A stretch of DNA of 64,000 nt from Saccharomycopsis fibuligera x Saccharomycopsis cf. fibuligera (GCA_001936135.1 CP012813.1:1488001-1552000), one strand, 5' to 3'; positions 1-10,800 are shown, numbered from the stretch's first letter. Program-made: numbers and translations. The notes: generated by a model from the letters alone, not told the origin.

Positions 1-1
1 A

Positions 2-550
2 TGGCCAATGGATATGGTCTCTATTCAGTTCGCACTACATTATGCATTTGAATCAGAAGAGAAAATAAGGAACACACTAGCCAACATTTCAAGATCAATG
101 AGAGTTGGTGGTTACTTTGTCGGTACTATTCCATCATCAGATTTCATTAGACATAAAGTGAAAGGGTTGAAACCTGGTGAGAAAAAATGGGGCAATTCGA
201 TCTATAGTGTTGAATTTGTTGATACTCCTCCTGCAAATGGCGTGTTTTCTCCACCTTATGGTAACAAGTACATTTATTATTTGAAAGATGCAGTGGAATA
301 TGTGCCTGAATATGTGGTGCCATTTGAAGCCTTTAGAGCTCTCGCCGAAGAGTACGATTTGGAACTTCGCTACAAAAAACCATTTTTTGAATTATACATG
401 GAAGAAATTCCTGAATGGATTAATAAACTTTCTCCTAAATTGTTGAATGGATTAAAAAGATCTGATGGAAAATTGGGATTGGAAGGGGAAAATAAACAAG
501 CTGCAGAGTTTTATTTAGCATTTGCATTCGAAAAAACTGGTTATCAATGA
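2..550 (+). CDS. ABD1: mRNA cap guanine-N7 methyltransferase, C-terminal part (5' end outside window)
   Basis: The reading frame is open to the left edge, so this is the last ~182 codons of a longer gene; the ATG at 8 is internal. The product is the C-terminal part of the SAM-dependent enzyme that N7-methylates the guanosine cap of nuclear mRNA. Diagnostic blocks are [13 protein letters not shown] (the end of the Rossmann core after the SAM site), [49 protein letters not shown] and the terminal [25 protein letters not shown], all typical of the Abd1/RNMT family. The stop at 548-550 gives the normal family C terminus, so nothing is truncated on this side. The SAM-binding GxGxG motif lies outside the window. 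Candida orthologues are also called CCM1. Confidence 0.9.
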   Translation, partial: WPMDMVSIQFALHYAFESEEKIRNTLANISRSMRVGGYFVGTIPSSDFIRHKVKGLKPGEKKWGNSIYSVEFVDTPPANGVFSPPYGNKYIYYLKDAVEYVPEYVVPFEAFRALAEEYDLELRYKKPFFELYMEEIPEWINKLSPKLLNGLKRSDGKLGLEGENKQAAEFYLAFAFEKTGYQ

Positions 551-848
551 TACTTTTTTTTCTTTTTTTCTTTTTTTACTAACGTTCGGTGTATAAAAGG
601 CTTTTGTAACATTAGAGTGCTGATTTTTTATCTCATCTGCTACCAATAAATCACGTTATATGTCTTATCTTACAAATATGTAATTGCAAATTATTTTTAT
701 TATCGTAGCAATATATATTATAAATAAAAAAAATGAAAATTTTTTATAAAAAAAAAAAAAAACTGTCATTCTTATTGACAAAAACAAAGTTTAAAAGCCA
801 TTTTGACCTCCTAGCCTAGGCATGAAGTCATAAAGTGACCAAAGATGC

Positions 849-883
<35 letters not shown>

Positions 884-1532
884 GAAATTGGAACAAAATT
901 ATCTAAACAAAATGAAAAATAAAAATAAAAATGTTAGAGGAAGCAACAAGACATGAAATATATATATATAAAAAAAAAGCATGACAACGGATATAAAACA
1001 AAGGGTGAAAGCAATAAAACTAACGTAACATGAAACAAAATGGAAAAATATAAAAGGTAAGAATAAGAAAAACAAACAAACAAAAAAAAAAAAAAAAAAA
1101 AAAATTTAACAATAAATAGCAGCTCAAAATAACATAACTTAAAGGCAGCATTTAAATGAATTGTTTTAGTAAATTTATAAAATAGTTTTGAATATTTTTT
1201 CTATTTTTCGTTTTCTTAATAATTTTTTCTCAGCGATCTTGATTAGAAATACCCTTTAAGCCTCAGCAGGTATTCCAAAATTACTAAAAAGTATTCTTTT
1301 AATTTTGAACAAGACAGCTTCAATAAGCCAAAAACAAACGCCGTACTCACACTCAACGCTGGCGTATCTCACAATTGGAGATTACCGAATTATCGTATCA
1401 AAAAGAAATAACAAAAGCAAAAAACAAAAAAAAAAAAAAAAAAAAAAAAAACCAAGCTGAAGTGACATAGAAACAAAAATAGAAAAAAAAAATATAGTGA
1501 AAAGATTAAATGAAAAAGCTTCGCAGTATCAG
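551..1532. other. Convergent intergenic region with poly(A) tracts
   Basis: This 980-bp stretch between two converging genes holds no credible ORF. It is AT-rich with long A runs near 749-764, 853-879, 1083-1104 and 1425-1451. A TACTAAC sequence at 578-584 sits just after the ABD1 stop, with no matching donor seen. Transcript 3' ends of both neighbours probably lie here. Confidence 0.7.
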
Positions 1533-3428
1533 CTATGTGGCCTCGTTTGGTTTAGAAGCTAACACCCATTGTTGCCAATTCTCTTTTAACTTAACTTCTG
1601 TATCATTTTCAATTAATTCTAATGAATCAATCAAGCCAACGGCAGAACGTAAAATAGCTAATGCGTCTTCTTCCTCTTCTTTAGTGAGTTCCTCCTTAAA
1701 TTCTCTAAATATTAAAATTTTAACCCTCCGGAACTGCAAGAGTTTATTCAACTTGATACCACCTGTAGAATAGTCCATCAACTTTCGCAAAAACAAATCT
1801 TTCAACAAATTTTCCAAAGAAAAGTAATAGGCTAATTGCTTAACAACCGCAAAAATTCTAGGATCTTGATTTTGGGTCTGTTGAGGAATAGGGGGAATGA
1901 ATTGAGGAATTTGCGGCACAAATTGTTGTGGGGCATATTGTGGATAAAATGGCGGCTGACCAAATGCGGCACCAGGAGCTGCAAAGTTACCGTAAAATTG
2001 TTGCTGTGGAGTTGGAGGTAATTTTGGTAATGGGGCTTGTGGACCAACGGTAGAAGTTCTTCTGCTAGGAGAGTTGCTTTCAATACTCTCATTATCATTA
2101 AAAGATCTATCAGAGGAATACCCGGTACTTCCATTATTGGCTTTGAATTTATTGAGTCCAGCATCAAACTGATTACTGAATGGCATAGTAGGTGTTAATA
2201 ATGGGTTTGGTAAATAATATGGGTTGACATAACCCATTGAGGCAGCAGCAGCAGCAGCAGCAGCTGGGAAAAACGGATTAGCAAAAGGAGCTTGATTAAA
2301 ATATGGATTTGGATAAGGAATGTTTCCTACTTGTGGATAGTGGTTACGGTTGCCATTATTTTTGCCACCATTGTACTTGTAACCATTATTGAAGCTATTA
2401 TTGTATGGGTTCACGTTATTATCATGAGAATAATTGCGCTGCTTAAAATTATTTTTATTGTGCTTGTAGTTATTGCCGTTGCGATTATAATTGTTTTTGA
2501 ACGGTTTTTCGTAACCACCAACAGTAGATGCACCGGGAGCAGCGTCAACTTCTGGAGCGGAAAAATTATGAGCTTTGTTTGCTGGAGGACTAACGTTGTT
2601 TTCTTCCGGACTGGCAACATTACCTCCATTTTCTTTGGTAACGGGTTCAGCCTTTGAATTGCTAACAGTAAGTTTCTCTACACCGGCAGTAATTTCTGGA
2701 GCTTCGGAGTTTCGAGTGTTATTCATTGGAATATCGCCTGTGTCGGTGGCGCTGACGTCAGCGAGAGCATCACCAGCTTTTTGCTCATTAAATGACGGCT
2801 GCTGTTTTCCAGTCTTTTCAGCATTGTCCTTTTCAGCTATAGATTTTTTGGTAATTTCAACAGATCCATTAGTGGTCTTTGTGGTTGCTTGTTGACCAAA
2901 ATCCCGGGGCTTATTATTGTTGTCCTTTGACTTTGCATTATTGCTGTCTTTTGAAAGAGCGGTATTTTCTTTGCCTCTGGCTCTAGACTTCTTCTTTTTT
3001 GGTCTCTTCGCTTTGGCTTTATTACTGGATAATTCAATTTCTGCGTCTGCATATGGAACCCATTTTTCGTTTCTAGAAAACTTGGCTTTGGCTTTGTGCA
3101 GTGAGTCCTGTGTGTTTGGAGAAGCATTGTTTGTGTCTTTCTTTGCCAAAGCAGCAGAAGGCGCTTTTGACTTAGTTTCGTTAACTAATGTTGATTTCTC
3201 TTTAGATGTCTGAGGTGCTGGTGTAGCTTGAGACGGAGTTTGAGGCTGAACAGGAGATGATGTTGTTGGCTTGGAGTCAGCCTTTTCAGATGCTTTGGAT
3301 AAACTGGTTTTTCTTTGTGCCCAGACGTTAACTTGTGGAACTGGAGCTGGAAGTAAAACTGAGCGGCCAGAAGCGCTTTCTGGTTCAACACTCTCGACTT
3401 GTAATTTTGTTGAGGTTGATGCAGACAT
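1533..3428 (-). CDS. SRO9: La-motif RNA-binding protein, Sro9/Slf1 type
   Basis: This 631-aa protein has a long low-complexity N-terminal part and a C-terminal La motif at about residues 530-610. The La motif shows QLAYYFSLENLLKDLFLRKL, followed by the winged-helix part (GGIKLNKLLQFRRVKIL and LRSAVGLIDSLELIEN). The N-terminal part contains Lys/Glu-rich stretches, an NGNNYKHNKNN-type Asn-rich region, a poly-Ala run and QPPFYPQYAPQQF-like Pro/Gln segments. Sro9 in yeast is a cytoplasmic, ribosome-associated protein that binds mRNA and affects translation and actin organisation. The ATG at 3428 is the first in frame and is followed by MSASTSTKLQ. The gene is divergent from GPI12 across 1.35 kb. 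A single La-motif gene fits the unduplicated state outside Saccharomyces, where SRO9 and SLF1 are ohnologues. Family assignment is firm; the function is carried over from yeast. Confidence 0.85.
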   Translation of the reverse strand: MSASTSTKLQVESVEPESASGRSVLLPAPVPQVNVWAQRKTSLSKASEKADSKPTTSSPVQPQTPSQATPAPQTSKEKSTLVNETKSKAPSAALAKKDTNNASPNTQDSLHKAKAKFSRNEKWVPYADAEIELSSNKAKAKRPKKKKSRARGKENTALSKDSNNAKSKDNNNKPRDFGQQATTKTTNGSVEITKKSIAEKDNAEKTGKQQPSFNEQKAGDALADVSATDTGDIPMNNTRNSEAPEITAGVEKLTVSNSKAEPVTKENGGNVASPEENNVSPPANKAHNFSAPEVDAAPGASTVGGYEKPFKNNYNRNGNNYKHNKNNFKQRNYSHDNNVNPYNNSFNNGYKYNGGKNNGNRNHYPQVGNIPYPNPYFNQAPFANPFFPAAAAAAAASMGYVNPYYLPNPLLTPTMPFSNQFDAGLNKFKANNGSTGYSSDRSFNDNESIESNSPSRRTSTVGPQAPLPKLPPTPQQQFYGNFAAPGAAFGQPPFYPQYAPQQFVPQIPQFIPPIPQQTQNQDPRIFAVVKQLAYYFSLENLLKDLFLRKLMDYSTGGIKLNKLLQFRRVKILIFREFKEELTKEEEEDALAILRSAVGLIDSLELIENDTEVKLKENWQQWVLASKPNEAT

Positions 3429-4780
3429 GATGGATCCAGTGTTCGAAGTGAGTTCAATTGGTTTTGTATTGGTTTCTCTTCAACTTGTTGGTAAATTAAA
3501 AACCCGATAAAAATAGAATACTAAATACAAGTTATATCTAGAAGCTTCTATTTTTATAAACTTGTATACTGATGCAGTTTTTATATTTTTTTGTGTTTTT
3601 ATTATTATTTTTTAAATCAACTTGATCTGAACAACGAGCCTTCTTGTACGGTTTGTACCGATTATTATTGCTGTTTTTTTTTTTTTTTTTTTTTTTTTTT
3701 AGTAGTTTTGTATTTTTTTAATGGTTTGTTGTGGGCGCTAAAATAAGCTCAAGAAGAACCTGCTTGTTCGAAAAGGAGATTAACAAGTGTAGCCAACGCA
3801 ATGAACCTGACCTTGAGCTTGCTGCGATACTGATATCAGACCAACCGACTTCCAATCACTATCCAGGAGGAAAAGGAGGACAAAAGAGAGATAGAGAGTG
3901 AGAAATAAAGAGGTGGAGAGAGTAGCTGGATGCAAGGAAACAACCTCGAGTGACGGATAGCTTTGTGGTAAAAAGGCAGCGTGGACGAAAGAAAGGAAGA
4001 GGCGAAAAATAAAGAGTAACGAAGTGAGGAAAAATAAAAATGTACAAGACAGAAGAAAGACAGGAAAAATTGGGCGAGAACCGCCAACGGAGAAAATAAG
4101 AATTGACAATTGACAGGTTACGGAGTATTACAAATTGGATTGTGTGCAAGCGCTTGTGTGGCAAATTATTGGCAGTTGCCAATGACAAAGAGTACAACAA
4201 CAGCACAAGATGCTTTGTATACTCAGGACGTATACTGTGATACCGTACTCTATTCTGTATAAAATACTGATTAATTCATTTCAGAACAAAGCCTGCCCTG
4301 ACAGAATCCGTACAGTGTCCGCACTATGTCCGTTTGGCATCCGCATGGCGTCAGCATGGTGCCCGCATGGTATCCGGTGGGATGAAAGGAACGGAGCGGC
4401 ACCCCGATCAACCAACCGAACGCATTGTGGGTTCAACGGCATTCCTCGGTAGCTGCAGTTCGAGACTCTTCCTGTTCGAGCCCCAACACCGAGGGTCACA
4501 AATTTGAGATCTCGAGGTTTCGGGGCTCCAAAGGACCGAGGACTTGTTCCCTATTAAGGTTTTAATGCGCCATTAAGAGTAATAATACATTATGCCATGT
4601 GACTGGAAACGAGCTTCTACATCACATGATAGTCCGTTTTCAGTTAGCAGCATTCAGAGAGAGAAAGAGAGCTCGTCATCTCGTAAGAAGGATCTGGCCC
4701 GATTGATGACTTTTTATAGTCATTTAATTATACCAGCCTACTAAAATTGGTTTAATTTATGTTTAACCATTGACCGCGCT
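3429..4780. promoter_or_regulatory. Divergent SRO9/GPI12 intergenic region
   Basis: This is 1.35 kb without a credible gene. It has a T run at about 3676-3700, a purine-rich segment at 3860-4090 that leaves the minus strand open in several frames (composition artefact), and a GC-richer island at 4290-4540 with an 11-bp tandem array listed separately. Promoters of SRO9 (leftward) and GPI12 (rightward) must lie here. Confidence 0.6.
4305..4381. repeat. Degenerate 11-bp tandem array, core TCCGCATGG
   Basis: Seven successive 11-bp units can be laid end to end: aatccgtacag, tgtccgcacta, tgtccgtttgg, catccgcatgg, cgtcagcatgg, tgcccgcatgg, tatccggtggg. The period of 11 is not a multiple of 3, so the open frames across it are not coding repeats. 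It is about one helical turn, so each copy would face the same side of the DNA. It lies about 400 bp upstream of GPI12 and 880 bp upstream of SRO9. The function is unknown. Confidence 0.6.
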
Positions 4781-5770
4781 ATGTCTATTTGCAAACGTCT
4801 TGATATTTTTAAAAAGATAGCCAAATGCTTTATTGTAATAAATTTGTTCTGGATCGTGCTTTCCACCGTGATCCCATCGCACATCAGCAACACTGATGAT
4901 ATTGATAATCAATCATTATTTCAACTTAATGATGAATCCGCCATTTCAAATCTCAAGCTAACCAACTCTCAAATATACCTAATCATTGCCCATCCTGATG
5001 ATGAAGTAATGTTTTTCTCCCCATCGATCATCGAACTAAACAAGCCAGTTTACAGTAACAATATCCATTTCATTTGTTTCAGCAACGGCAACGCCGATGG
5101 ACTCGGTCACATTAGATCAAAAGAGTTAATTAATAGTGCTAGAATTTTTGGCATTCCAGAGGAAAATGTTCATCAAATTGAAGACGAAATAAATTTCAGA
5201 GACGCAATGAATATCACATGGGACAGCACTAAAATAAGCGCTACCATTAACAAAATCATAACGTCCAATAACAAAGTGGCATCCGGTCAAGTAGTCAACT
5301 TGATCACTTTTGATGAGCTGGGTGTGTCGGATCATCCAAACCACAAATCTTTGCTAAGTGGGGCTAAAGTATACCTTGAGCAACATGCAATCAACAAAAA
5401 TGACCAACACCTAGTACAAGTATTCAAATTGAATTCGTTATCTTTTTTTGAGAAATATTCATTCACCATAATTACTAATGTTCGCTTGATTGAAAAATAT
5501 TTACGTCAATTGCAAACCTCATGTGAGTACATTAAAGGTACCGCATTAGATGTGCCCTCGGTTCATTGGTTTGCTGACATGCTCATGTCGAAATTCAACA
5601 AACCTGAAGATGAAAGCGTTATTCAAATTTTTTCTAATTTGCCTAGTGTTATATTGTCGTTGGCTGCTATGTCATTTGCTCATGATTCGCAGATGGTGTG
5701 GTTTAGATGGGGATGGCTTTTGGTTAGCAAATTTGTCAATTTTAATGAGTTGCACAGGGTGCAAGTTTGA
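4781..5770 (+). CDS. GPI12: N-acetylglucosaminyl-phosphatidylinositol de-N-acetylase
   Basis: This 329-aa protein is the PIG-L/Gpi12 family enzyme that removes the acetyl group from GlcNAc-PI, the second step of GPI-anchor synthesis, on the cytosolic face of the ER. A single N-terminal membrane segment (about residues 16-35) is followed by the catalytic domain. The metal-binding AHPDDE motif is at about residues 69-74. Further family blocks are FICFSNGNADGLGHIRSKEL, FGIPEENV and VNLITFDE.GVSDHPNHKS, whose HPNH supplies the second metal ligand. Codon 180, in that last motif, is CTG (5318-5320). Ser decoding gives FDESGVSDH, which suits the family better than Leu. The length is normal for yeast Gpi12 (~304 aa). 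The ATG at 4781 starts just before the membrane anchor. Confidence 0.93.
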   Translation: MSICKRLDIFKKIAKCFIVINLFWIVLSTVIPSHISNTDDIDNQSLFQLNDESAISNLKLTNSQIYLIIAHPDDEVMFFSPSIIELNKPVYSNNIHFICFSNGNADGLGHIRSKELINSARIFGIPEENVHQIEDEINFRDAMNITWDSTKISATINKIITSNNKVASGQVVNLITFDELGVSDHPNHKSLLSGAKVYLEQHAINKNDQHLVQVFKLNSLSFFEKYSFTIITNVRLIEKYLRQLQTSCEYIKGTALDVPSVHWFADMLMSKFNKPEDESVIQIFSNLPSVILSLAAMSFAHDSQMVWFRWGWLLVSKFVNFNELHRVQV

Positions 5771-6019
5771 TAAATGCTTTGCTTCATCTGCTTTTGCTTT
5801 TGCTTATCTCATTACGTTAAAAAAAAAATAAAAAAAAAAAAAAAAAAAAAAAAACCTTACAATATCATACAGAAAAACATAGAGCGCATTCAACATAGAG
5901 AATATTATCTATTGAAAGAGTCCACTTTAATACATATACAGTACATAGGAACATTATTTGCATATTTATCAAACAGTCATTAAAAGTTTTTTTTTTATCC
6001 CAACTGTCAATGACAGCAG

Positions 6020-8446
6020 CTAAAATATACCAAAAAACTCTTCGTCTTCTTCCTCATCAAATTTTTTCTGCAGCTCAGCAAATGTATCTGCCACTAACTT
6101 CTTGTAATATTCCGGTTTGGAGATAAATTCCCGATTCAAATTAAAGTATCGTTGGTAAACTTGTTCCATTAAACGATGGTCATGATGTCTGTAAAATTCA
6201 AGCAATTGCAAAAATTCAATATTTTTTAACTTTGATTTTGCCTCATCGTCTTCATTTTGCTTGACATTCTTTGCAGATTCAGATTTTTGAAGCTTGGTGG
6301 CTGCAAGCTTGTCAATAAAATTTTGCTTTAATATTTCAAAATCGGCAGTAATTTTACCATATCTGTAACTAGAAATGATACTATCGTATTCTTTTTCAAA
6401 ATCGTAATCAAAGTTGGCATCACCACTGGTGACTTTCTTGTTGCTGTCAAAAAAATCTTTATTGCTGATACTGTTTTCGTTATTATTGATCTTATTGTAC
6501 ATGAATACTGGTCCACCTTGAGTATTGTAAAGATCCACGATTTCATCGCTAGTTCCCTTTGAGCCAGCAATTTGCAAATTGACCAAGTTTTCATCTTTAA
6601 AGCTCAAATTCACAATCATAAGTAAATAATTATGATAAAATTGACGCAATTGTTTTGTATCATGCAAATATGCTTTATACACAATTGGTAGTTCTTTAAC
6701 TAGTTGCAAAAGACGATTGTTTTCCACTAAGTTATTGAACCTCATTTCTAAGATCTTAATACTATATTCATGTTCTGGTTTTTCAATCAAGTAAATATTG
6801 AATAAATTGTCAAGGAGTTGGTTTCTCTTGTTGGTATAATCTTGCTTTGATGTTTCGAGTTCTGCTTCTTTGAGTGATTCGGCTAACTCTTCACTGCGCC
6901 TGCTTTTTCTGCCAGACTTGTTAGTTCCACCATTTTGCTTCTGCTCTTGGATAAGCTCAGTTATTTGTTCATCACTAGGCACAATAGTATTATAATCAGC
7001 CCATTTGAACATTATTTCCCATAATTGACCATCAAGTTTCTTGTTACTGAGAAGGGTTTGTTTCAAATGGTACTTGGCATCAAATTTGACCAAATATTGC
7101 ATGGCGTTGAGAAATTGTCCATTGTAGGAAAATGCAGTCACGATAGCTTTCATCAAATTTAAATCTGGATAAATTGCACTATCTTTAGAAACGACAACCT
7201 CATCAGCAGCCGCTATATCATTTTGATCATTTTCGTTTGCAATATGATGATCGAGTGAAATCCCCCAAGTATTGGAAATATGTTTTTCCAATAATTCAAG
7301 ATTCGACAAGTATCCAATCCCAAGAATGATATTAATATGAGTAATTAAGTTGGGATGTACTTTCCCTGCTTCAGTAAGCTCATTGAGTTGACTGATGATT
7401 TCCAAAGCACTAATTTGAAAGGGATGTTTACCTTTCCACAGAGTTTTGGCCACGGGTTTAGTCACTGCAGTAGTAGATTTTTCAGGTGATAATTCTACTT
7501 GATACTTCCATAATTGCGGCACTGCATTACTAAGGACTTTCAACTTCATGTTCCAGTAATTCACATCAGAAAGAGCCCCAATAGGGTCAGCAGCAGAGCC
7601 ACCTGAAACCAATTTCTTTTCAATGGTGTTGAAAAGTTTGAACACTTTGTCAAGCTTATAATTCTTGCTTTCGAGCTTTAATATAAGATAATAATCATTT
7701 ATAGTTAGATGTTTTTCGCTGAAACTTTCATCATTTTCAAAAATCCGGAAAAAGTCTTTTGCCAAAAGCAATGTGTTTTGCTTTAATGCACCAACTCTTT
7801 TCAATTGTTGTTTGATTTGCAAAAAATCTTGACTTTTGGCAACTGCCTGTTTCAGCCCAATAGCGTTTTGCTTTGTGATGAATTCACGATGAGCTGCCTT
7901 CAAATCATCATACTTTTGCAAGTAATGTTGATGGTATGCATAAATTTTGTTCAAAATTAACTTGAATGTATTGTAATCAATACTTTTCACTAATTTTGCT
8001 GCGTCAGTGTTTCGAATCAAGTGGTTAATATGTTGAAGCACTTTAACATTACGTTCATCTTTGGAAAGATCCACGTTACCAAACGCAAGTTGATTAAGAT
8101 GCTTGCTCAAAATATTACTGGGCTGTTTGGTTTCTGAGATACGAAGCGCTTTTAAGCGGTGCTCAAGCTTTTTGCTGGTATCTTCGAGGTACTGGTTAAT
8201 GTTAATATCTGTTAGCTGCACTGGGCTGTTGCTATTATTGATATTATTATTGTTGTTGCTGTTTATGCTGCTTGTGTCACTGGGATTGTTTTTTGTGTAT
8301 GTTGATGTGTTATTTGCAGTGTTATTTGCAATATTATGAGCATTAGCGGTGTTGTTGTTCGAGGCATTACTGGCAGTAGCCGTACCATTAGTTAGTGATC
8401 TCTTGAAAACCAGCGGTATTCTTCCCTTGGAGGTTCTCAAGTACAT
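6020..8446 (-). CDS. Putative mitochondrial gene-expression factor, helical-repeat type
   Basis: I do not recognise this 808-aa protein with certainty. It begins with MYLRTSKGRIPLVFKRSLTNG, a basic, hydroxylated stretch suited to mitochondrial import. Then comes an Asn/Thr/Ser-rich linker of about 70 residues, and from about residue 90 a long alpha-helical body with no enzymatic motif. The segment around residues 390-470 (YPDLNLMKAIVTAFSYNGQF and nearby) looks like the helix pairs of PPR/TPR-like translation or mRNA-stability factors such as Atp22, Aep3 or Ccm1. The C terminus is acidic (FDEEEDEEFFGIF). Such factors evolve fast, which would explain why no name stands out. The start at 8446 is the first ATG and gives the presequence. 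The mitochondrial role is inferred from presequence and architecture only. Confidence 0.55.
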   Translation of the reverse strand: MYLRTSKGRIPLVFKRSLTNGTATASNASNNNTANAHNIANNTANNTSTYTKNNPSDTSSINSNNNNNINNSNSPVQLTDININQYLEDTSKKLEHRLKALRISETKQPSNILSKHLNQLAFGNVDLSKDERNVKVLQHINHLIRNTDAAKLVKSIDYNTFKLILNKIYAYHQHYLQKYDDLKAAHREFITKQNAIGLKQAVAKSQDFLQIKQQLKRVGALKQNTLLLAKDFFRIFENDESFSEKHLTINDYYLILKLESKNYKLDKVFKLFNTIEKKLVSGGSAADPIGALSDVNYWNMKLKVLSNAVPQLWKYQVELSPEKSTTAVTKPVAKTLWKGKHPFQISALEIISQLNELTEAGKVHPNLITHINIILGIGYLSNLELLEKHISNTWGISLDHHIANENDQNDIAAADEVVVSKDSAIYPDLNLMKAIVTAFSYNGQFLNAMQYLVKFDAKYHLKQTLLSNKKLDGQLWEIMFKWADYNTIVPSDEQITELIQEQKQNGGTNKSGRKSRRSEELAESLKEAELETSKQDYTNKRNQLLDNLFNIYLIEKPEHEYSIKILEMRFNNLVENNRLLQLVKELPIVYKAYLHDTKQLRQFYHNYLLMIVNLSFKDENLVNLQIAGSKGTSDEIVDLYNTQGGPVFMYNKINNNENSISNKDFFDSNKKVTSGDANFDYDFEKEYDSIISSYRYGKITADFEILKQNFIDKLAATKLQKSESAKNVKQNEDDEAKSKLKNIEFLQLLEFYRHHDHRLMEQVYQRYFNLNREFISKPEYYKKLVADTFAELQKKFDEEEDEEFFGIF

Positions 8447-8797
8447 TTTGTCAAAAAAAGAAAAAAAAGTCAGGAGTGGATGTGAATAAATGAGTGAATG
8501 AATGGCTAAATGGATTAATGAATAAACACTTAGCTAGTGTGAATTATCTATTGCAACATATGGCAGTTTTTTTTATATGTATATACTGGTGCTAATGGCA
8601 AGAACACCCCCAGTATTAATTTCCTGATTTCCTGATTTCTTGACGATTTCGTCTAGCCAATCGAAGCCACTCGGATAAAAAAAAAAATGTTTTTCACTGT
8701 GGAAAAAAAAAAAAAAAAAATTGAAAAATCGAAAAACTAAACACCTGTATAGTTATGTACTATGATGCAAATACCATTTGAGGAACGCATTATAGTG

Positions 8798-8829
<32 letters not shown>

Positions 8830-9027
8830 GGAAAAAACATGTATATAAATTGAAATGAGTATAGATACAAAAGCATGTAAACCGTGAGAAAGTAGATTTA
8901 AGAGTATATGTGGTATACAGCTGCTTCTGTAGTAAAATAAAAAATAATAGCTAGTAAAAGTAGTATAATAGTCTAGTTAATGTAAAAAGTAAGTCATGGT
9001 TATTTGAAAACCAAGTTCTTGAAACAA
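8447..9027. other. Intergenic region between two leftward genes
   Basis: About 580 bp hold the promoter of the 6020-8446 gene and the 3' flank of YTP1. Visible structure is limited to A and T runs (about 8701-8720 and 8799-8828). No ORF or RNA gene is supported. Confidence 0.6.
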
Positions 9028-10524
9028 TCAGTAATGTTCCAATGATTCGAGCTCAAAATCATCAGCCCTAGGAGATGGCGTAGTGCCTCCTTCTTCAGAC
9101 AATCTTGTCGGATTACTTTCCAAAGTTGAATAATTGACATTCAGCTGCTGTTGTGGGCCGTCGCCACCACTATACTTGTCAACCCCGACCAACTTCAAAT
9201 AAAGCTCTATCAAGAGAACAAGCCAAAGAATAATCAAAAATGCAGCAGAAGTAATTACCATGATATAAGATGAATGACCAGCTCCAATATCGTTAACAAG
9301 CACAAGCTGTTCTTCATTAGCTCCCATGAATAACAATCCTGCCTCCACTAACGAAAACGGCGCGAAATATTGGAAACTCAATATTTTCCCCGGCACATAC
9401 CTTTTATCCTTAAGTAAGAATCCAATTTCAATGATTCTAGAAAATCCACCAAACATCAATGCAAGACCAAAGAAAAAATGTACTTTGGTACTAATTTGCA
9501 AATGTTGAACATGTACAGACATGGCCCAACCAGTAATGGCAATAACCAAACCCGGCACAAATGACCGGTGGCCATCTTTAGACAAGTAAATGCCAACGAG
9601 CCCCATAGCCCACCAAATAATTCCCATTGCTGTGTGCTGGAAATCTCCATGACTCCAAGGTTCCCATGGACGATGTTCAGTAAACGTATTAATGAACCCC
9701 CATACAGTAATGACAATTGAATCCCAGAACTCTTGAGGATATTTGCCATCGTTGTTTCTGAACCATGGTACAATTAGCACCAATAACAACACAAACCCAT
9801 AGCCAATAAAAGCACTGCCCATTATACCATGAGCTAAACATTGCCCCGTGTGATTTGTATCATCACTGTAACAGAACCCAAGCATCGCTACCACTGCCAT
9901 ACATACTTTAACCCATCCAGTAAGCACTGTTAACACCGACACTGTTTTGTAAGTTCTTGAGAGAAACTTTGTGCCGTATTTTTCCACAAAATGACTCTCG
10001 CGAACAGAAACTGGTAAGAATTTGCTACCTGAGAGCAAGAGACCAAAAAAAGTATTGATACCAAGAAGCAAAAGCAAAAACCACGCAGTGCCTCTTGATG
10101 TCTTGTTTTCATGTCCATTAGGGTCATTGAAACGTAAGAAAAGCGCTTCAATGACCGCGTACCCGGTAGCGATGATGTGTGTGTTCGTAGCAAAGATGGT
10201 TCTTTCGGCAAAAGCTAACACTGCGCTAATGGAAGGCAAGACCAAAAGTAATACAAGAGATAAGAGCCAATGGAATGTGTCCCATTTAATGCTTCGCTTA
10301 TAAGCTGTTTGTGAATTCTCACTATTATTATTATTATTATTATTGTTGTTGTTGTTGTTGTTACTATCGTTATGGCTGTCTTCATGATGATGTTCTGATT
10401 CTTCTCCTTCCTCATCATCGTCATCATCATCGTCATCCCCATCGTGGGCCACCGCCAAAGTTATCAACAATGCTATAAGCAATAGCACATTGTATAGCTT
10501 CCTGCTCAGCGGACTTAGTTGCAT
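9028..10524 (-). CDS. YTP1: Ytp1-type multi-spanning membrane protein
   Basis: This 498-aa protein has a signal sequence (hydrophobic to about residue 26, ending LAVAHDG). It is followed by a lumenal/extracellular linker made of an Asp run, a His/Glu-rich stretch and an Asn run, and then many membrane helices. Conserved Ytp1 blocks include the HGIMGSAFIGYGFVLLL region, FWDSIVITVWGFINTFTEH, HGDFQHTAMGIIWWAMGLVG, and VHVQHLQISTKVHFFFGLAL with its His residues. The many His residues in helices resemble b-type cytochrome or metal-coordinating sites, as noted for the family, but no activity is established. The length is close to S. cerevisiae Ytp1 (459 aa); the extra length is the Asp/Asn linker. 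A good TATA element (TATAAAAAGG, minus strand) lies 230 bp upstream. Confidence 0.85.
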   Translation of the reverse strand: MQLSPLSRKLYNVLLLIALLITLAVAHDGDDDDDDDDEEGEESEHHHEDSHNDSNNNNNNNNNNNNNSENSQTAYKRSIKWDTFHWLLSLVLLLVLPSISAVLAFAERTIFATNTHIIATGYAVIEALFLRFNDPNGHENKTSRGTAWFLLLLLGINTFFGLLLSGSKFLPVSVRESHFVEKYGTKFLSRTYKTVSVLTVLTGWVKVCMAVVAMLGFCYSDDTNHTGQCLAHGIMGSAFIGYGFVLLLVLIVPWFRNNDGKYPQEFWDSIVITVWGFINTFTEHRPWEPWSHGDFQHTAMGIIWWAMGLVGIYLSKDGHRSFVPGLVIAITGWAMSVHVQHLQISTKVHFFFGLALMFGGFSRIIEIGFLLKDKRYVPGKILSFQYFAPFSLVEAGLLFMGANEEQLVLVNDIGAGHSSYIMVITSAAFLIILWLVLLIELYLKLVGVDKYSGGDGPQQQLNVNYSTLESNPTRLSEEGGTTPSPRADDFELESLEHY

Positions 10525-10767
10525 CGTGTATATTATGTTATGGCTGAGTTTGAGTGCTGAAGGTGTGAAGGAGCCGGTGTCTGTCGGGACCTGAAATTTT
10601 CTTGTCTTGTCTTGGACTTTTCTCCTTGGCGATGTTCACGTTTTTGAATTTTAGAAGATCAAAAAAATCAAAAAACCAAAGTGACAGCTGCAGCAGCCTG
10701 CATCGCTACAGTCGTGACGCGATCTTTACCATCACACCTCATCACCATTTGGTGGCCTTTTTATACT

Positions 10768-10800
<33 letters not shown>

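Noticed and set aside
3780-4206. Overlapping minus-strand frames of 83-115 codons rich in Phe, Leu and Ser
   Set aside because: The plus strand is purine-rich here, which leaves the complement free of stops in several frames.
4440-4540. tRNA-like GTTCGAG sequences
   Set aside because: The bases around both GTTCGAG copies do not pair to form a T stem, and no A box or acceptor stem could be matched.
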